Assembly (NCBI RefSeq): GCF_001528745.1
Contig: NZ_BCNS01000140.1
Location: 1 to 59,463, forward strand
Source: Marinobacterium profundum
GTDB taxonomy: Bacteria; Pseudomonadota; Gammaproteobacteria; Pseudomonadales; Balneatricaceae
Direction of reading: 5' to 3'
Length of the DNA stretch: 59,463 nt
Within the stretch, counting starts at the first letter, position 1; the number at the start of each line of letters is the position of its first letter. Shown here piece by piece: positions 26,400 to 35,027 of the stretch. A program made the position numbers and the translations under genes. The notes beneath the pieces were generated by a model, which saw only the letters and a list, made by a program, of their open reading frames with translations, made no database searches and had not been told where the DNA came from.

Positions 26400-27119
26400 T
26401 TAGACATTATCTATGACGAGCACATTTTTATTTATGGGCTTTTTTATAAAAAATGCGTCCGCACAGAAAACTATGATATTAACGATCAACCAAGCCAGCA
26501 TCATGCTGATAATGGTATGGCTTAAAAAATGATGGCCTGCCAACATTTTATAGCCTCCCATAAGCCAGCCTGTGGTTAAACTTAAGGCTAGGGCTTGTTT
26601 ACGCTGCCTGGCAGAGGTAGCCAGAAAGAATAGTGATAATAGTGCGAAACCACCACTGGCGTGACCAGCGGGAAAGCAGCGTTGATTCTTGGCAGGCTTT
26701 TCTCCCTCAGGGTAGGGTTTTAAAACAGGGGTGTACGGAATTTTTCCACCATATTCTGTTAGTGAAGAGGGGCAAGCTACATTACTGATACCTTTGATGG
26801 TAGAAGCAACGGAAGGAACAATTATTAACGATAAAAACACAATAAATAGACCGGCTATGTTATTTTTAATCCATATATTTTTCCTAAGAAAAATCAATGA
26901 CAAAAGCAATAGTATCTCAAAAGACTTTAGTAGCAGTTTAATGCCGTCATAAAAAATAAAATGGGAAATACTGTTTTTTTCAATTGATACTGTCCAATGA
27001 TTTTCATCAAAATTGTACAGGAAGTTTTGTACCCAAATATCAATCATTGAAAAATCGAACAATGTAAAAGTTATTATAATAACAATTAGGATGCAAAATA
27101 TATTTTTTATTGATGTCAT
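26400..27119 (-). CDS. PAP2-family membrane phosphatase
   Basis: A 239-residue inner-membrane protein with about six spans. The phosphatase motifs appear as the lysine/arginine region before CFPAGHASGGF (variant of PSGH) and YKMLAGHHFLSHTI (the final His motif, with His in place of the usual Asp). Such enzymes remove phosphate from lipid A or undecaprenyl/phosphatidylglycerol phosphates. Its ATG overlaps the stop of the preceding gene (TGATG), so both are co-translated. It is AT-rich relative to core genes. Next to a divergent OmpR-type two-component system, lipid A or envelope phosphate remodelling is the likeliest role, by inference. Confidence 0.75.
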   Translation of the reverse strand: MTSIKNIFCILIVIIITFTLFDFSMIDIWVQNFLYNFDENHWTVSIEKNSISHFIFYDGIKLLLKSFEILLLLSLIFLRKNIWIKNNIAGLFIVFLSLIIVPSVASTIKGISNVACPSSLTEYGGKIPYTPVLKPYPEGEKPAKNQRCFPAGHASGGFALLSLFFLATSARQRKQALALSLTTGWLMGGYKMLAGHHFLSHTIISMMLAWLIVNIIVFCADAFFIKKPINKNVLVIDNV

Positions 27120-27421
27120 CAGTTTATTAACTCAACTGGCGTTATGTCCCTTTTGGATTCAAGTGCAGTATTCAAGTAGAAACGTGGGGTTGAAATAGAG
27201 TGTGAGAGCGAGTGTAAATTGTCTACAATATTGTCAAGCGATAAATTTATATCCTTCAGCATGGTTCTCTTTGAAAAATCAGCATCGAGGGCAACCCTCG
27301 TCCAGCATAAGGCCGCCACGTCTATTTGGGTGCCAGGAACGAAACTATAAGGAAAACCACGTAGATCGGTACCTTTTCCCACCAATGACTCGCTGTGATC
27401 ATTCATATAGAGATAGAGCAT
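27119..27421 (-). CDS. Hypothetical protein coupled to PAP2 phosphatase
   Basis: A 100-residue protein I do not recognise. It has no membrane span or signal peptide; the middle has TQIDVAALCWTRVALDADF and the end a helical ILSLDNIV-like stretch. The stop codon overlaps the PAP2 start in TGATG, strong evidence that it is translated. A second in-frame ATG five codons in (27406) is an alternative start; neither has a good ribosome-binding site. An imperfect inverted repeat (AGATATAGCA/TGCTCTATCT) spans the start and could be an operator. Confidence 0.5.
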   Translation of the reverse strand: MLYLYMNDHSESLVGKGTDLRGFPYSFVPGTQIDVAALCWTRVALDADFSKRTMLKDINLSLDNIVDNLHSLSHSISTPRFYLNTALESKRDITPVELIN

Positions 27422-27859
27422 TAATAGTGCTATATCTGTGCAGGCAGAGTCCGGGAATCATAGTAACTTCTGTCTCAAATATATATTAAAAAGTGCAAGT
27501 ATTTTTTCGTGAGTTTACTATACTTGAGTGCAAGTTAAGCGGGTGTTAAAAAAATGTTAAGAAAGTGTTATATTGGTAAAATTTTTAATGGCAGGACAAG
27601 AGTGAGAAGGTCGGTGCATGTTTATAGTAAACATGGCGGACCATGTAAGAAGCAGAGATGCGTCATCATTGGCCGCAAGCCAATACTAACACCATCTTGT
27701 TGCTCCCAAGGAGGTCCGCAGCCCATAGGCTACGGTCATTATTTTAGGCAGAAAAGTTCTGGCATGACGGATTAATAGTCAAGAAAACTATTTTTCCGAC
27801 GAGCTAATAGTAGTCGAAGTTGGTACTTAACGTTTTTGTGAGGTTAAAAAGGATATCTC
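27422..27859. other. AT-rich divergent intergenic region
   Basis: This region separates the divergent PAP2 operon and two-component operon. It contains three 11-bp-spaced TGTTA repeats. A short open frame (27554-27775) begins inside the repeats and has no convincing start or protein features, so I leave it out. Confidence 0.6.
27544..27572 (+). promoter_or_regulatory. Three direct repeats, probable OmpR-type binding site
   Basis: TGTTA begins at 27544, 27555 and 27566, exactly 11 bases apart, with A-rich spacers. Head-to-tail sites with one-turn spacing are the usual targets of OmpR/PmrA-class regulators, and such a regulator gene lies just downstream. Confidence 0.65.
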
Positions 27860-28540
27860 GTGAAAATACTAATTGTTGAAGATAATAAAGATATTGTGGC
27901 TAATCTTTACGATTACTTTGAGCCTTTAGGTTATTCACTGGATAGTGCCTATAGCGGTCCTGGTGGTCTCTCATTAGCGGCAACGGGTAATTACGATGTT
28001 ATTATTTTGGATGTTATGCTGCCAGGAATAGATGGCGTACAGGTATGCTTTAAACTGAGGCAAGAATTAAAAATAAAAACACCTGTTCTAATGCTAACAG
28101 CGAGAGACAGTATCGAGGATAAAGTACTCGGTTTGGAGCAAGGTGCAGATGATTATGTTATTAAGCCATTCTCATTGATAGAGTTGGATGCCAGGCTTAA
28201 GGCGTTGGTGCGCAGGGCCTCTGACTCACATATAGAAGATACCCTGACGTTAGGTTCACTGGTGTTCAATCAAAAAACTTTAGCACTTTCTCGGGAAGGC
28301 GTTCCCCTGGTTATAAAGCCGATAGGTTATAAGATTTTAAGCCTTTTAATGAAAGAATCGCCTGCTATAGTTACTCGAACTCAGCTTGAACAAGCTGCCT
28401 GGGGAAACAACCCACCTGATAGCGATGCTTTACGCACCCATATACATACGCTTAGGCAAGTTTTGGATAAGTCTTTTGAAAAGTCTATGCTAAAAACTAT
28501 ACAGGGTATTGGATATCGCATGGTTAATCCTGATGAATAA
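27860..28540 (+). CDS. OmpR-family response regulator
   Basis: A 226-residue regulator. The receiver domain has the acidic pocket (VEDN), phospho-acceptor Asp in VIILDVMLPGIDG and Lys in DDYVIKPFS; the winged-helix domain from about 125 ends RTHIHTLRQVLDKSFEKSMLKTIQGIGYRM. AAGGAT precedes the GTG start. It overlaps its kinase gene by eight bases. The TGTTA triplet upstream suggests self-control and perhaps control of the divergent PAP2 operon. The class is PmrA/QseB-like, but the signal is unknown. Confidence 0.92.
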   Translation: MKILIVEDNKDIVANLYDYFEPLGYSLDSAYSGPGGLSLAATGNYDVIILDVMLPGIDGVQVCFKLRQELKIKTPVLMLTARDSIEDKVLGLEQGADDYVIKPFSLIELDARLKALVRRASDSHIEDTLTLGSLVFNQKTLALSREGVPLVIKPIGYKILSLLMKESPAIVTRTQLEQAAWGNNPPDSDALRTHIHTLRQVLDKSFEKSMLKTIQGIGYRMVNPDE

Positions 28541-29774
28541 GTCGCTATCATTAAAAACAAGGTTGACCGTTTCGTACCTTTTATTATCTGTTTTAATTTG
28601 CAGTATTTTTATAGCTGTTTTCTATTTTTCTGAATCATATATAGAAGAAAAACTCATTTATCCTAGATTGTCTTCCTCGTTGGATTACGTTATTGAAATT
28701 CGAGAAAATAATGCTCAAATCAGCACACCACCAGGAATGGGATTCTATCACGGCGAAAATATACCAGAAATATTCGGTTCAAGTGAGCCAAGACCTTACC
28801 TTCAAGAAGTTTCGCTTGGAGGAAAAGAAATATTATTTGTTATTAAAATGCATAATGGAGAAAAATTTGTTGCATTTGAAAAGATATCGGATTTTGAATA
28901 TATTGAAATGATTATCGCAGTCGTCCTTCTTTTTGCTTCAGTTTTAAGTGTTTTTTCTGCAGTATTATTTAGTAAGTTTTCGACTATGCAAGTCATCTCG
29001 CCATTGAAAGTTCTTGCAAACGAAGTGGAATCAAATATTGAAAAATCTCGCTTTAGCATACAGTCAGAAGATGAAATTGGTTTCCTTGCACGAGCAATTG
29101 AAGAGCGCGATGAGAAATTGCAATCTTTTCTGAATAGAGAGCGACTGTTTAGCGGTGACGTCAGTCATGAATTAAGAACGCCGCTTACCATTATTTTGGG
29201 AGCTTCCGAAATACTTTTGTTGCATTTAGGCGATAATCCGAAATTAACAGCAGTGGCAAATCGCATAAGGTTAACAGCAGCTGCGACATCAAATCAGGTT
29301 TCTGCTCTGTTATTACTGTCACGATCACCTGAAAAACTAATATTAGTCGATGTTGATTTACGGGCTTTAATTAACCAGGGAATAGAGTCTTATAAGGGCC
29401 TGGTTAATGCGGGCGCAGTGGAGATTAAATTTTTCTGTGATGGCGATATCTATATTTCTACACATGCAGAACTTGCTAACATGCTGTTTGGTAATTTACT
29501 CCGGAATGCATTTCAGCATACGGATAAAGGTGAAGTTTCCATCAAAATTAGTCAGCGTAGTGTTATTATAGAGGATACTGGCTGTGGTATACCTAGCGAC
29601 ATTCACCCTCTGTTATTTAACCGACATATTCAGGGCAGCAGCAAAGACCTGCAAACAGGTTTTGGTTTTGGCTTAAGTATTGTCAAACGCATAGCTGATC
29701 ACCTTAACTGGTCGGTGGCGTTTGAACCCTCCAAGAGTCAAGGAAGCCGCTTTATAATTATTTTTGAGCCTTAA
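28533..29774 (+). CDS. Sensor histidine kinase
   Basis: A 413-residue membrane kinase. Span 1 is at about 13-33 and span 2 at about 128-152, with a roughly 95-residue periplasmic sensor between. A HAMP-like linker follows, then the phospho-acceptor His in GDVSHELRTPL, the N box NLLRNAFQHT and glycine boxes IEDTGCGIPSD and GFGFGLSIVKR. ATG 28533 lies within the regulator's end; a longer reading frame would extend further into it. It partners the response regulator upstream; no sensing motif is recognisable. Confidence 0.92.
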   Translation: MNKSLSLKTRLTVSYLLLSVLICSIFIAVFYFSESYIEEKLIYPRLSSSLDYVIEIRENNAQISTPPGMGFYHGENIPEIFGSSEPRPYLQEVSLGGKEILFVIKMHNGEKFVAFEKISDFEYIEMIIAVVLLFASVLSVFSAVLFSKFSTMQVISPLKVLANEVESNIEKSRFSIQSEDEIGFLARAIEERDEKLQSFLNRERLFSGDVSHELRTPLTIILGASEILLLHLGDNPKLTAVANRIRLTAAATSNQVSALLLLSRSPEKLILVDVDLRALINQGIESYKGLVNAGAVEIKFFCDGDIYISTHAELANMLFGNLLRNAFQHTDKGEVSIKISQRSVIIEDTGCGIPSDIHPLLFNRHIQGSSKDLQTGFGFGLSIVKRIADHLNWSVAFEPSKSQGSRFIIIFEP

Positions 29775-30616
29775 TGCTGCTGTATTACAGCCATTTAGCC
29801 ATAAAGATTCTGTTTTCCTGCGTTGTCTTAAAAGACAGATCATTGGTTCCAGCCCGCCTGGCATCAAGCTGGCTTCGCGGTAACTGTGGCCGCTGCGGTA
29901 CTGATGCTTGGTCTCTGTTTCAATGACCGTACAGGCAACTTTTCCATCCTTGCCACTATAGGCGCCCGGCCGAATCTGGGGCCTTACGGTGGTCCGATGG
30001 CGCGCTGGTCGTGTTTTTTTTGAGGGGGCGTGCTGGGGCTATTCTCAGGCGGAATTTACGCCTGGGTGTTGGTGATGCTGCTGACAGGGGTCTTGGACCC
30101 GCCGCCAGAGTGAGTGGTCGTAGCTGGGCTCTATGTCTATGCTGTGCTGGATCTAGTCGCGGTTTCGGTCCTTGCTGCGGTCAGATCTACCCGCGCCCGG
30201 TCGCGATTTGATGCTGTCGAGGTACTGCGTGACCTATGACAGAAAATTTCCGTTAGACCCAAGGGTTACATTAGACGCTAATCGCGCGGAAGCGGCTGAT
30301 ATCGTTGGTGTTGCTGGAGAGTCGGACGAAATCCATGTGGTTCTCTGATTCCAACTGTAGCCACCAGGGCGCTTGCGACTCCGATAGACATTGATAGGAG
30401 GATCGGGGTCAGTCAGGCATGAATAGTGCCTTCCATCAAATCTTATCGATGATAGCTCGAACCAGTTTCGACCGGATATTTGTAGTTGTATATCGGAAGT
30501 TGCCATTTTTTCTCGGCACCCTAAGTTTCAACTAAGGCTGTTACCTCATAGTGCAACTCACGCAATCAAACATTGCGCATAACTCACCTTCGAGTTTTAT
30601 CATGAGGAAAATAGCC
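29775..30616. other. Long intergenic region with a permease relic
   Basis: Apart from the FtsX pseudogene (29832-30239) I see no gene. The remaining 30240-30616 has a 90-codon minus-strand open frame without a ribosome-binding site or family features. It also carries the 12-base GCATAACTCACC (30577-30588) that recurs at 21211-21222 and inverted at 52322-52333. Confidence 0.5.
29832..30239 (+). pseudogene. C-terminal fragment of FtsX-family ABC permease
   Basis: One reading frame gives a continuous FtsX-type C-terminus: VTVAAAVLMLGL, NFSILATIGARPN, GGVLGLFSGGIYAWVLVMLL, TGVLDPPPE, a last membrane span and RSRFDAVEVLRDL before the terminal stop. Two in-frame TGA codons (30021-30023 and 30111-30113) interrupt it, and no upstream part of the permease is present. 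The conserved LTGV-DPPP and GARP elements make the identification fairly secure. It is presumably a leftover of a MacB/LolC-like exporter gene. Confidence 0.7.
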
Positions 30617-31030
30617 ATGAATACATCACGTAAATTTGTTGCAGCTTTGGTTTCAGTGGCCAGCCTGGTCGGCATCGGCTCCTACGCTATTGCTGATGGC
30701 AAGAAGGGCAACGATACGATCGCCGTGACACAGGTGCAGATTTCGCAGGAGGAGGCGGTGAGCATTGCGCTGCAGAGCGTCCCGGGCACTGTTCGCGCGA
30801 CCGAATTCGACAACACAGATAGCGATGACGATAACGAAGCCATGCTTTGGGACATTGAAATTGTTGATAGTGCCGGGCAGGTGTTCGACGTTGAGGTTGA
30901 TGCCAATACTGGTGATGTGATCAGTCAGAAGGCTGATGTCGCCGACGACGAAGACGACGCCGACGACGAAGACGACGACGACGACGACGACCAGGAAGGT
31001 AGCGAGAACGAGGGTCAGAACGATAAGTGA
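30617..31030 (+). CDS. Secreted PepSY-domain protein with acidic tail
   Basis: A 137-residue protein. It has a signal peptide (to about residue 25, ending SYAIA) and a single PepSY domain at about 35-105 (ISQEEAVSIALQSVPGTVRATEF; FDVEVDANTGDVIS). The last ~28 residues are almost entirely Asp and Glu, encoded by a GAC/GAA trinucleotide run near 30940-30990. GAGGAAA supports the ATG at 30617 rather than one five codons upstream. It heads an operon with a small membrane protein and a two-component system. A periplasmic, perhaps cation-binding or sensor-modulating role is inferred. Confidence 0.8.
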   Translation: MNTSRKFVAALVSVASLVGIGSYAIADGKKGNDTIAVTQVQISQEEAVSIALQSVPGTVRATEFDNTDSDDDNEAMLWDIEIVDSAGQVFDVEVDANTGDVISQKADVADDEDDADDEDDDDDDDQEGSENEGQNDK

Positions 31031-31085
31031 TGGGTGCCTGTCACATAGATATCGCTGTCCCTTTATAGCTGGAGTTAACGCACAG

Positions 31086-31109
31086 GTTCCGGCCGGAGTT
31101 CCGGCCGGA
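31086..31109. repeat. Tandem 12-base repeat of a palindromic unit
   Basis: GTTCCGGCCGGA occurs twice in a row (31086-31097 and 31098-31109); each contains the palindrome TCCGGCCGGA. It lies 28 bases before the next gene and could be a regulatory site. Confidence 0.6.
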
Positions 31110-31137
31110 ATCAACAGAAAACAGGAATGTACATACA

Positions 31138-31512
31138 ATGCACACTCAAATGAATATTGAAGATGTCGAGGTTACTGAGACAGCCCGGAAAAGGGCTGAA
31201 ATTTCGAATAGACCGTCTCTGCGCACGCTGATGTTAGGCGTACTGTCGATGGGTCTCGGGCTTATGGTGGTCATTGCCGGATTTGTAATGGGGCTTACAT
31301 TCATGCTCATCATCCTCGGTCTGATGCCAATTGCCCTTCTCTGGTTCTGGTACGCGAGCAGACATTCAGCGCCGACAGAGAGTGCGGTGGCATCAGCAAC
31401 GCAGGAGCACGATGCGAGTACCCACTCAAGGTCGAGCGACACAGGCGCGCCAGGTAGCATGTCAACTGGGCCCCAGGCAGGGATGCACTGTAATGCAGGT
31501 CCGGAGCGCTAG
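31138..31512 (+). CDS. Small membrane protein in two-component operon
   Basis: A 124-residue protein with two closely spaced hydrophobic segments at about 30-72 (LMLGVLSMGLGLMVVIAGF and LTFMLIILGLMPIALLWFW). The polar, Ser/Thr-rich C-terminus of about 50 residues carries one Cys. I recognise no family. The stop codon directly abuts the GTG of the response regulator, so they are one transcript. An ATG four codons in is an alternative start. It may help the kinase to sense or connect with the PepSY protein, by position only. Confidence 0.6.
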   Translation: MHTQMNIEDVEVTETARKRAEISNRPSLRTLMLGVLSMGLGLMVVIAGFVMGLTFMLIILGLMPIALLWFWYASRHSAPTESAVASATQEHDASTHSRSSDTGAPGSMSTGPQAGMHCNAGPER

Positions 31513-32172
31513 GTGCGCGTTTTACTGGTCGAGGACGACGCACTCATCGGCGGGGCCATTCGTGAAGCCCTGAGCGATGCGTCCATGTCGGTGGATTGGG
31601 TGCAGGATGGCCAGGCCGCGCTGGCGGCTGCATCGGATGATGTGCACGCTCTGGTGTTGCTGGATATTGGTTTGCCAAAACAGGACGGACTGTCGGTACT
31701 GAAAGCGTTACGCCACAAGCGTGCTTCTATCCCTGTGATCATCATTACAGCACGCGATGCACTGGAGGATCGAATAGCGGGGCTTGATCTCGGCGCGGAC
31801 GATTATCTCGTCAAACCGTTTCCCGTTGATGAGCTGATGGCTCGCATGCGGGCGGTTCTGCGGCGGCATCACGGTTGCGCAACACCAATCCTTGGGAATG
31901 ACATCATCGAGCTTGATCCGGTCTCGCGTATCGCCAGTCGCAATGGAATTGAGCACAGTTTGTCGGCGCGCGAGTATGCCGTTCTGCATGCGCTGATCTT
32001 GCGTCCTGGGCAGATTCTGTCACGCAGCGAACTCGAGGACAGAGTCTATGGCTGGAACGAGGAGGTCGCGAGTAACGCAATCGAATTTCTGATTCATGCG
32101 ATACGCAAGAAGCTGGGTCAGGATGCGATCAAGAATGTCAGAGGTTTGGGGTGGATGGTGCCAAAGTCGTGA
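31513..32172 (+). CDS. OmpR-family response regulator (second system)
   Basis: A 219-residue regulator of the QseB/PmrA type. The receiver has VEDDALIG, the phospho-acceptor in LVLLDIGLPKQDG and Lys in DYLVKPFPV; the winged helix ends SNAIEFLIHAIRKKLGQDAIKNVRGLGWMV. The GTG start follows the preceding stop without a gap. The end overlaps the kinase gene by four bases (GTGA), a sign of coupled translation. Confidence 0.92.
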   Translation: MRVLLVEDDALIGGAIREALSDASMSVDWVQDGQAALAAASDDVHALVLLDIGLPKQDGLSVLKALRHKRASIPVIIITARDALEDRIAGLDLGADDYLVKPFPVDELMARMRAVLRRHHGCATPILGNDIIELDPVSRIASRNGIEHSLSAREYAVLHALILRPGQILSRSELEDRVYGWNEEVASNAIEFLIHAIRKKLGQDAIKNVRGLGWMVPKS

Positions 32173-33497
32173 AAAGAACTGTGCGAGTAACCTCTCTTCG
32201 GCAGGCGTTGACTCGCACCATTGCCTTTACATCCATAGGCATGATCATGGTTGCGGCTCTGTTTTCAGGCGTTATAGCGTTTATTGAAGCACAAGAGCGT
32301 CAGGACGCTCTGTTGGTTTCAATCGCTGAACTTGTTCAATCCGGTCAACTGGTCGACAGTGGACAACTCGGTGATGACGTGGGTGAAGAGACCCTGGTTA
32401 TTCGCCAATTCTCATCAAGTCCTCATAATCGGCAAGTGGAGGCTCTGAGTCGTTTGCCGCCTGGGGTACATACACACAAAATCGCCGACCATTTCTGGCG
32501 TTTGAGCATACAGAACCACGTCGCTTCGGGCTCGCGTTTCATGGTCGCTCAGCAAACGGATATTCGTAACGAAAGTGCCATTACGGGTGCCCTGTACGGT
32601 TTCGTACCCGCTGCCATGCTGGTGATGGCCATGCTTGTCATCGTCAACATCGTGGTTCGACGTCAGTTTCGCCGGCTTGATGTGCTGGCCGAGAAACTGG
32701 ATACCGAGGTAGGCAGCAGCCCGCAGGACATCGATGAGGTGGAAGCGCCTGATGAAGTCCGGCCTTTTCTGGCAGCCATCGTTCGATTATTGGCGCGTAA
32801 TGCGGAAGTGCTGCGCCGACAGCGACGTTTCATCGCTGATGCAGCCCATGAACTGCGGTCTCCAATTGCCGCACTGGTTCTGCAATCTGACAATATGAAA
32901 AAGGCGGTCAATGAGGTTGATGCACGTCAGCGACACGACAGACTCGGAGAAAGCATCGCCCGCCTACAGCGTCTGGTCACACAGTTGCTGGACCTGGCCC
33001 GTCTACAGGACAGGACTGCGCATGCGTTGGTACCCGTCGATTGGCGGGATGTGATTCGCGATGTTGTCACCGATCGGATCGATGCTGCCGATGCCCGGGA
33101 AATCGACCTGGGCGTATCCGAAGTAGCTAGCGCTCGCGTGAACGATGACGCAGAGGGGTTGTCGCGGCTGCTGGGTAATGCGATTGACAATGCGTTGCGC
33201 CACACACCGCCCGGCGGGCGAATAGACATACGACTGACAACAGAGAATGGCGTGTCCTATCTTACGGTTGACGATTCGGGTCCCGGTATTCCCGAGGCGG
33301 ATCTGGAAGGGGTGTTCGAGCCATTTAATCGGGGGACCCTGACGAGCAGCGAGGGCAGCATGACGGGGACTGGGCTGGGCTTGAGCATCTGTCGCGAGAT
33401 TGCGGCACGGCTCGGTGGGGAGGTGAGCCTCAGCAATCGGCACAGCGGTGGTCTTAGATTCCTTTATAGTCAGCCTCTAGCGACCAAAGTATCCTAG
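32169..33497 (+). CDS. Sensor histidine kinase (second system)
   Basis: A QseC-like kinase of 442 residues from GTG 32169; an ATG at 32151 inside the regulator gene is possible. Span 1 is at about 18-38 and span 2 at about 140-162, with a periplasmic region of about 100 residues. The His box is ADAAHELRSPIAAL, followed by NAIDNALRHT, VDDSGPGIPE and GTGLGLSICREIA. A terminator about 75 bases after the stop ends the four-gene operon. Confidence 0.92.
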   Translation: MKRTVRVTSLRQALTRTIAFTSIGMIMVAALFSGVIAFIEAQERQDALLVSIAELVQSGQLVDSGQLGDDVGEETLVIRQFSSSPHNRQVEALSRLPPGVHTHKIADHFWRLSIQNHVASGSRFMVAQQTDIRNESAITGALYGFVPAAMLVMAMLVIVNIVVRRQFRRLDVLAEKLDTEVGSSPQDIDEVEAPDEVRPFLAAIVRLLARNAEVLRRQRRFIADAAHELRSPIAALVLQSDNMKKAVNEVDARQRHDRLGESIARLQRLVTQLLDLARLQDRTAHALVPVDWRDVIRDVVTDRIDAADAREIDLGVSEVASARVNDDAEGLSRLLGNAIDNALRHTPPGGRIDIRLTTENGVSYLTVDDSGPGIPEADLEGVFEPFNRGTLTSSEGSMTGTGLGLSICREIAARLGGEVSLSNRHSGGLRFLYSQPLATKVS

Positions 33498-34068
33498 GCC
33501 AACCTAATCTCGTCCCTTAAACCACGAACCCGGGGGGAGGGCATTTGTCCGTGCCAAAGTGTCCCGACTGGCCCGCTTTTAGCTCCGAAAGCGGGTCTTT
33601 TTTAAAAAAGAGGCTGCAAGGTCGATGGGTTGATTGCCTTACAAGGAGAGACCGCAGGAAAATTCCAATGTAAGGCTGAGGCGGTCAGCAGCCTGTCGGC
33701 CACAGCGGCGTTCGCCACAGAGCGCTATAGTCCGGGTGGTGTGATGTTCGCTTTCCCCTGGTTTGGCGTATCGTTAGAGCCTCTTGCCCAGACACTAGGC
33801 CCGTTCACTTGAGTCTGGAATGAGCCCCTTGCCCCGAGGCAGGTACAGATCATGTACATCGACAGTTTCGCGGTGATCCACACCCTACCGCCTACAATGA
33901 TCAAGAGCTACAGCATCGGATGCAGGGTCGTCACGTGCATCGTCAACACGAGCCGGGAGACGATGAGAGTGCCCATCAGGAACGACGGCGCAGAGGCGAT
34001 TATGGACTTGCTGATTTTTCTGATCGATCGAAAAACGAACAACCAGAACTTCATGGCCCGAGGAGAAG
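33498..34068. other. Intergenic region
   Basis: Apart from the terminator at 33572-33603 I see nothing convincing here; the short open frames lack ribosome-binding sites. Confidence 0.6.
33572..33603 (+). terminator. Rho-independent terminator after second kinase gene
   Basis: CCCGCTTT (33572-33579) pairs with AAAGCGGG (33588-33595), eight-base loop, followed by TCTTTTTT. Confidence 0.85.
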
Positions 34069-34788
34069 ATGGCAGTGAGCGAGTGCAACGACTTACCGAC
34101 ATCTGAGCAGACACGCGCCTGTGCGGTGTGCGGGCAGCGTTTCCCGCGCGCCGAACTCCGCCCCTGGATCTCGGTACGCCCGCAGGTGTCGGCGCTGATT
34201 GCGGTGGACCTGCCAGCCTGGAGTGACGGTGACGACATTTGCGTAGGTGACCTTGCGACCTACCGTCGACGCCACGTAGAGGCGCTGCTCGCGGCAGAGC
34301 GGGGGGAGCTCAGCTCGCTCGATCATGAGGTGCTGCAGAGTCTCGAGGCTGGCGCGCTTATCACCCTGAGCCCGGATGCTGTGGACGAGGGCATGACATT
34401 CGGCGAGCGGATGTCTGATCGCGTGGCGAGCTTCGGTGGCTCCTGGACGTTCATTCTCTCCTTTCTCGCTGTGCTGATGATCTGGATGGCGCTGAATGTG
34501 AGTGCCTTGTTGTTCAAGGCGTTCGACCCCTATCCGTTCATCCTGCTTAACCTCGTTCTCTCCTGCGTTGCGGCTCTTCAGGCGCCGATCATAATGATGA
34601 GCCAGCGGCGGCAGGAATCGAAGGATCGGCTGCGGGCAGAGAACGATTATCGAGTGAACCTCAAGGCCGAGCTCGAGATCCGGCTTTTGCACGATAAGAT
34701 CGATCACCAGCTTTCGCACCAGTGGCAGCGACTCGCCGAGCTGCACGAGATCCAGATTGAGCTCCTCGAGGAGCGCGGCCGTCGATGA
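34069..34788 (+). CDS. DUF1003 membrane protein
   Basis: A 239-residue inner-membrane protein. The cysteine pair CAVCGQRFPRAEL near residue 17 and a His-rich middle region come before the DUF1003 core (RVASFGGSWTFILSFLAVL; FDPYPFILLNLVLSCVAALQAPIIMMSQ) with two spans. A coiled C-terminal tail follows. The family has no settled function and often lies near stress or transport genes. It converges on mprF, with an eight-base perfect inverted repeat (TTGCAAGC/GCTTGCAA, 34791-34812) between them. Confidence 0.88.
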   Translation: MAVSECNDLPTSEQTRACAVCGQRFPRAELRPWISVRPQVSALIAVDLPAWSDGDDICVGDLATYRRRHVEALLAAERGELSSLDHEVLQSLEAGALITLSPDAVDEGMTFGERMSDRVASFGGSWTFILSFLAVLMIWMALNVSALLFKAFDPYPFILLNLVLSCVAALQAPIIMMSQRRQESKDRLRAENDYRVNLKAELEIRLLHDKIDHQLSHQWQRLAELHEIQIELLEERGRR

Positions 34789-34790
34789 TA

Positions 34791-34812
34791 TTGCAAGCTG
34801 GAACGCTTGCAA
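34791..34812. repeat. Perfect inverted repeat after DUF1003 gene
   Basis: TTGCAAGC and GCTTGCAA with a six-base loop lie five bases after the gene's last codons. There is no T-tract, so termination is uncertain. Confidence 0.5.
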
Positions 34813-35027
34813 GGCGACAGCAGATGAACTGCCCATAGTACCGAGGCTTAACGACAGTTGATTAACAGGGATGACGATAATCTACGGCACCGGCAAGCGT
34901 ATTTCTTCGGCTACCGGAGGGATCCTGAGACTCTTGGCCGCCGGCATCGCTATCCAAGTGCAATCAGCAGTATCGCTGTGACTGGGATCAATCATCGAAG
35001 AAAAACCTTATAGCCCCGCATCCCTGT

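Noticed and set aside
27554-27775. 73-codon frame upstream of the first response regulator
   Set aside because: The start lies inside the TGTTA repeats without a ribosome-binding site, and the product is basic and low in structure. It is better read as regulatory leader.
29832-30239. Possibility that TGA is recoded as Trp or Sec in the permease fragment
   Set aside because: Every other gene uses TGA as a normal stop, there is no selenocysteine element, and the rest of the permease is missing. Decay is simpler.
30234-30506. 90-codon minus-strand frame after the FtsX relic
   Set aside because: There is no ribosome-binding site and no conserved features, and it lies in a decayed region. I could not tell it from chance.
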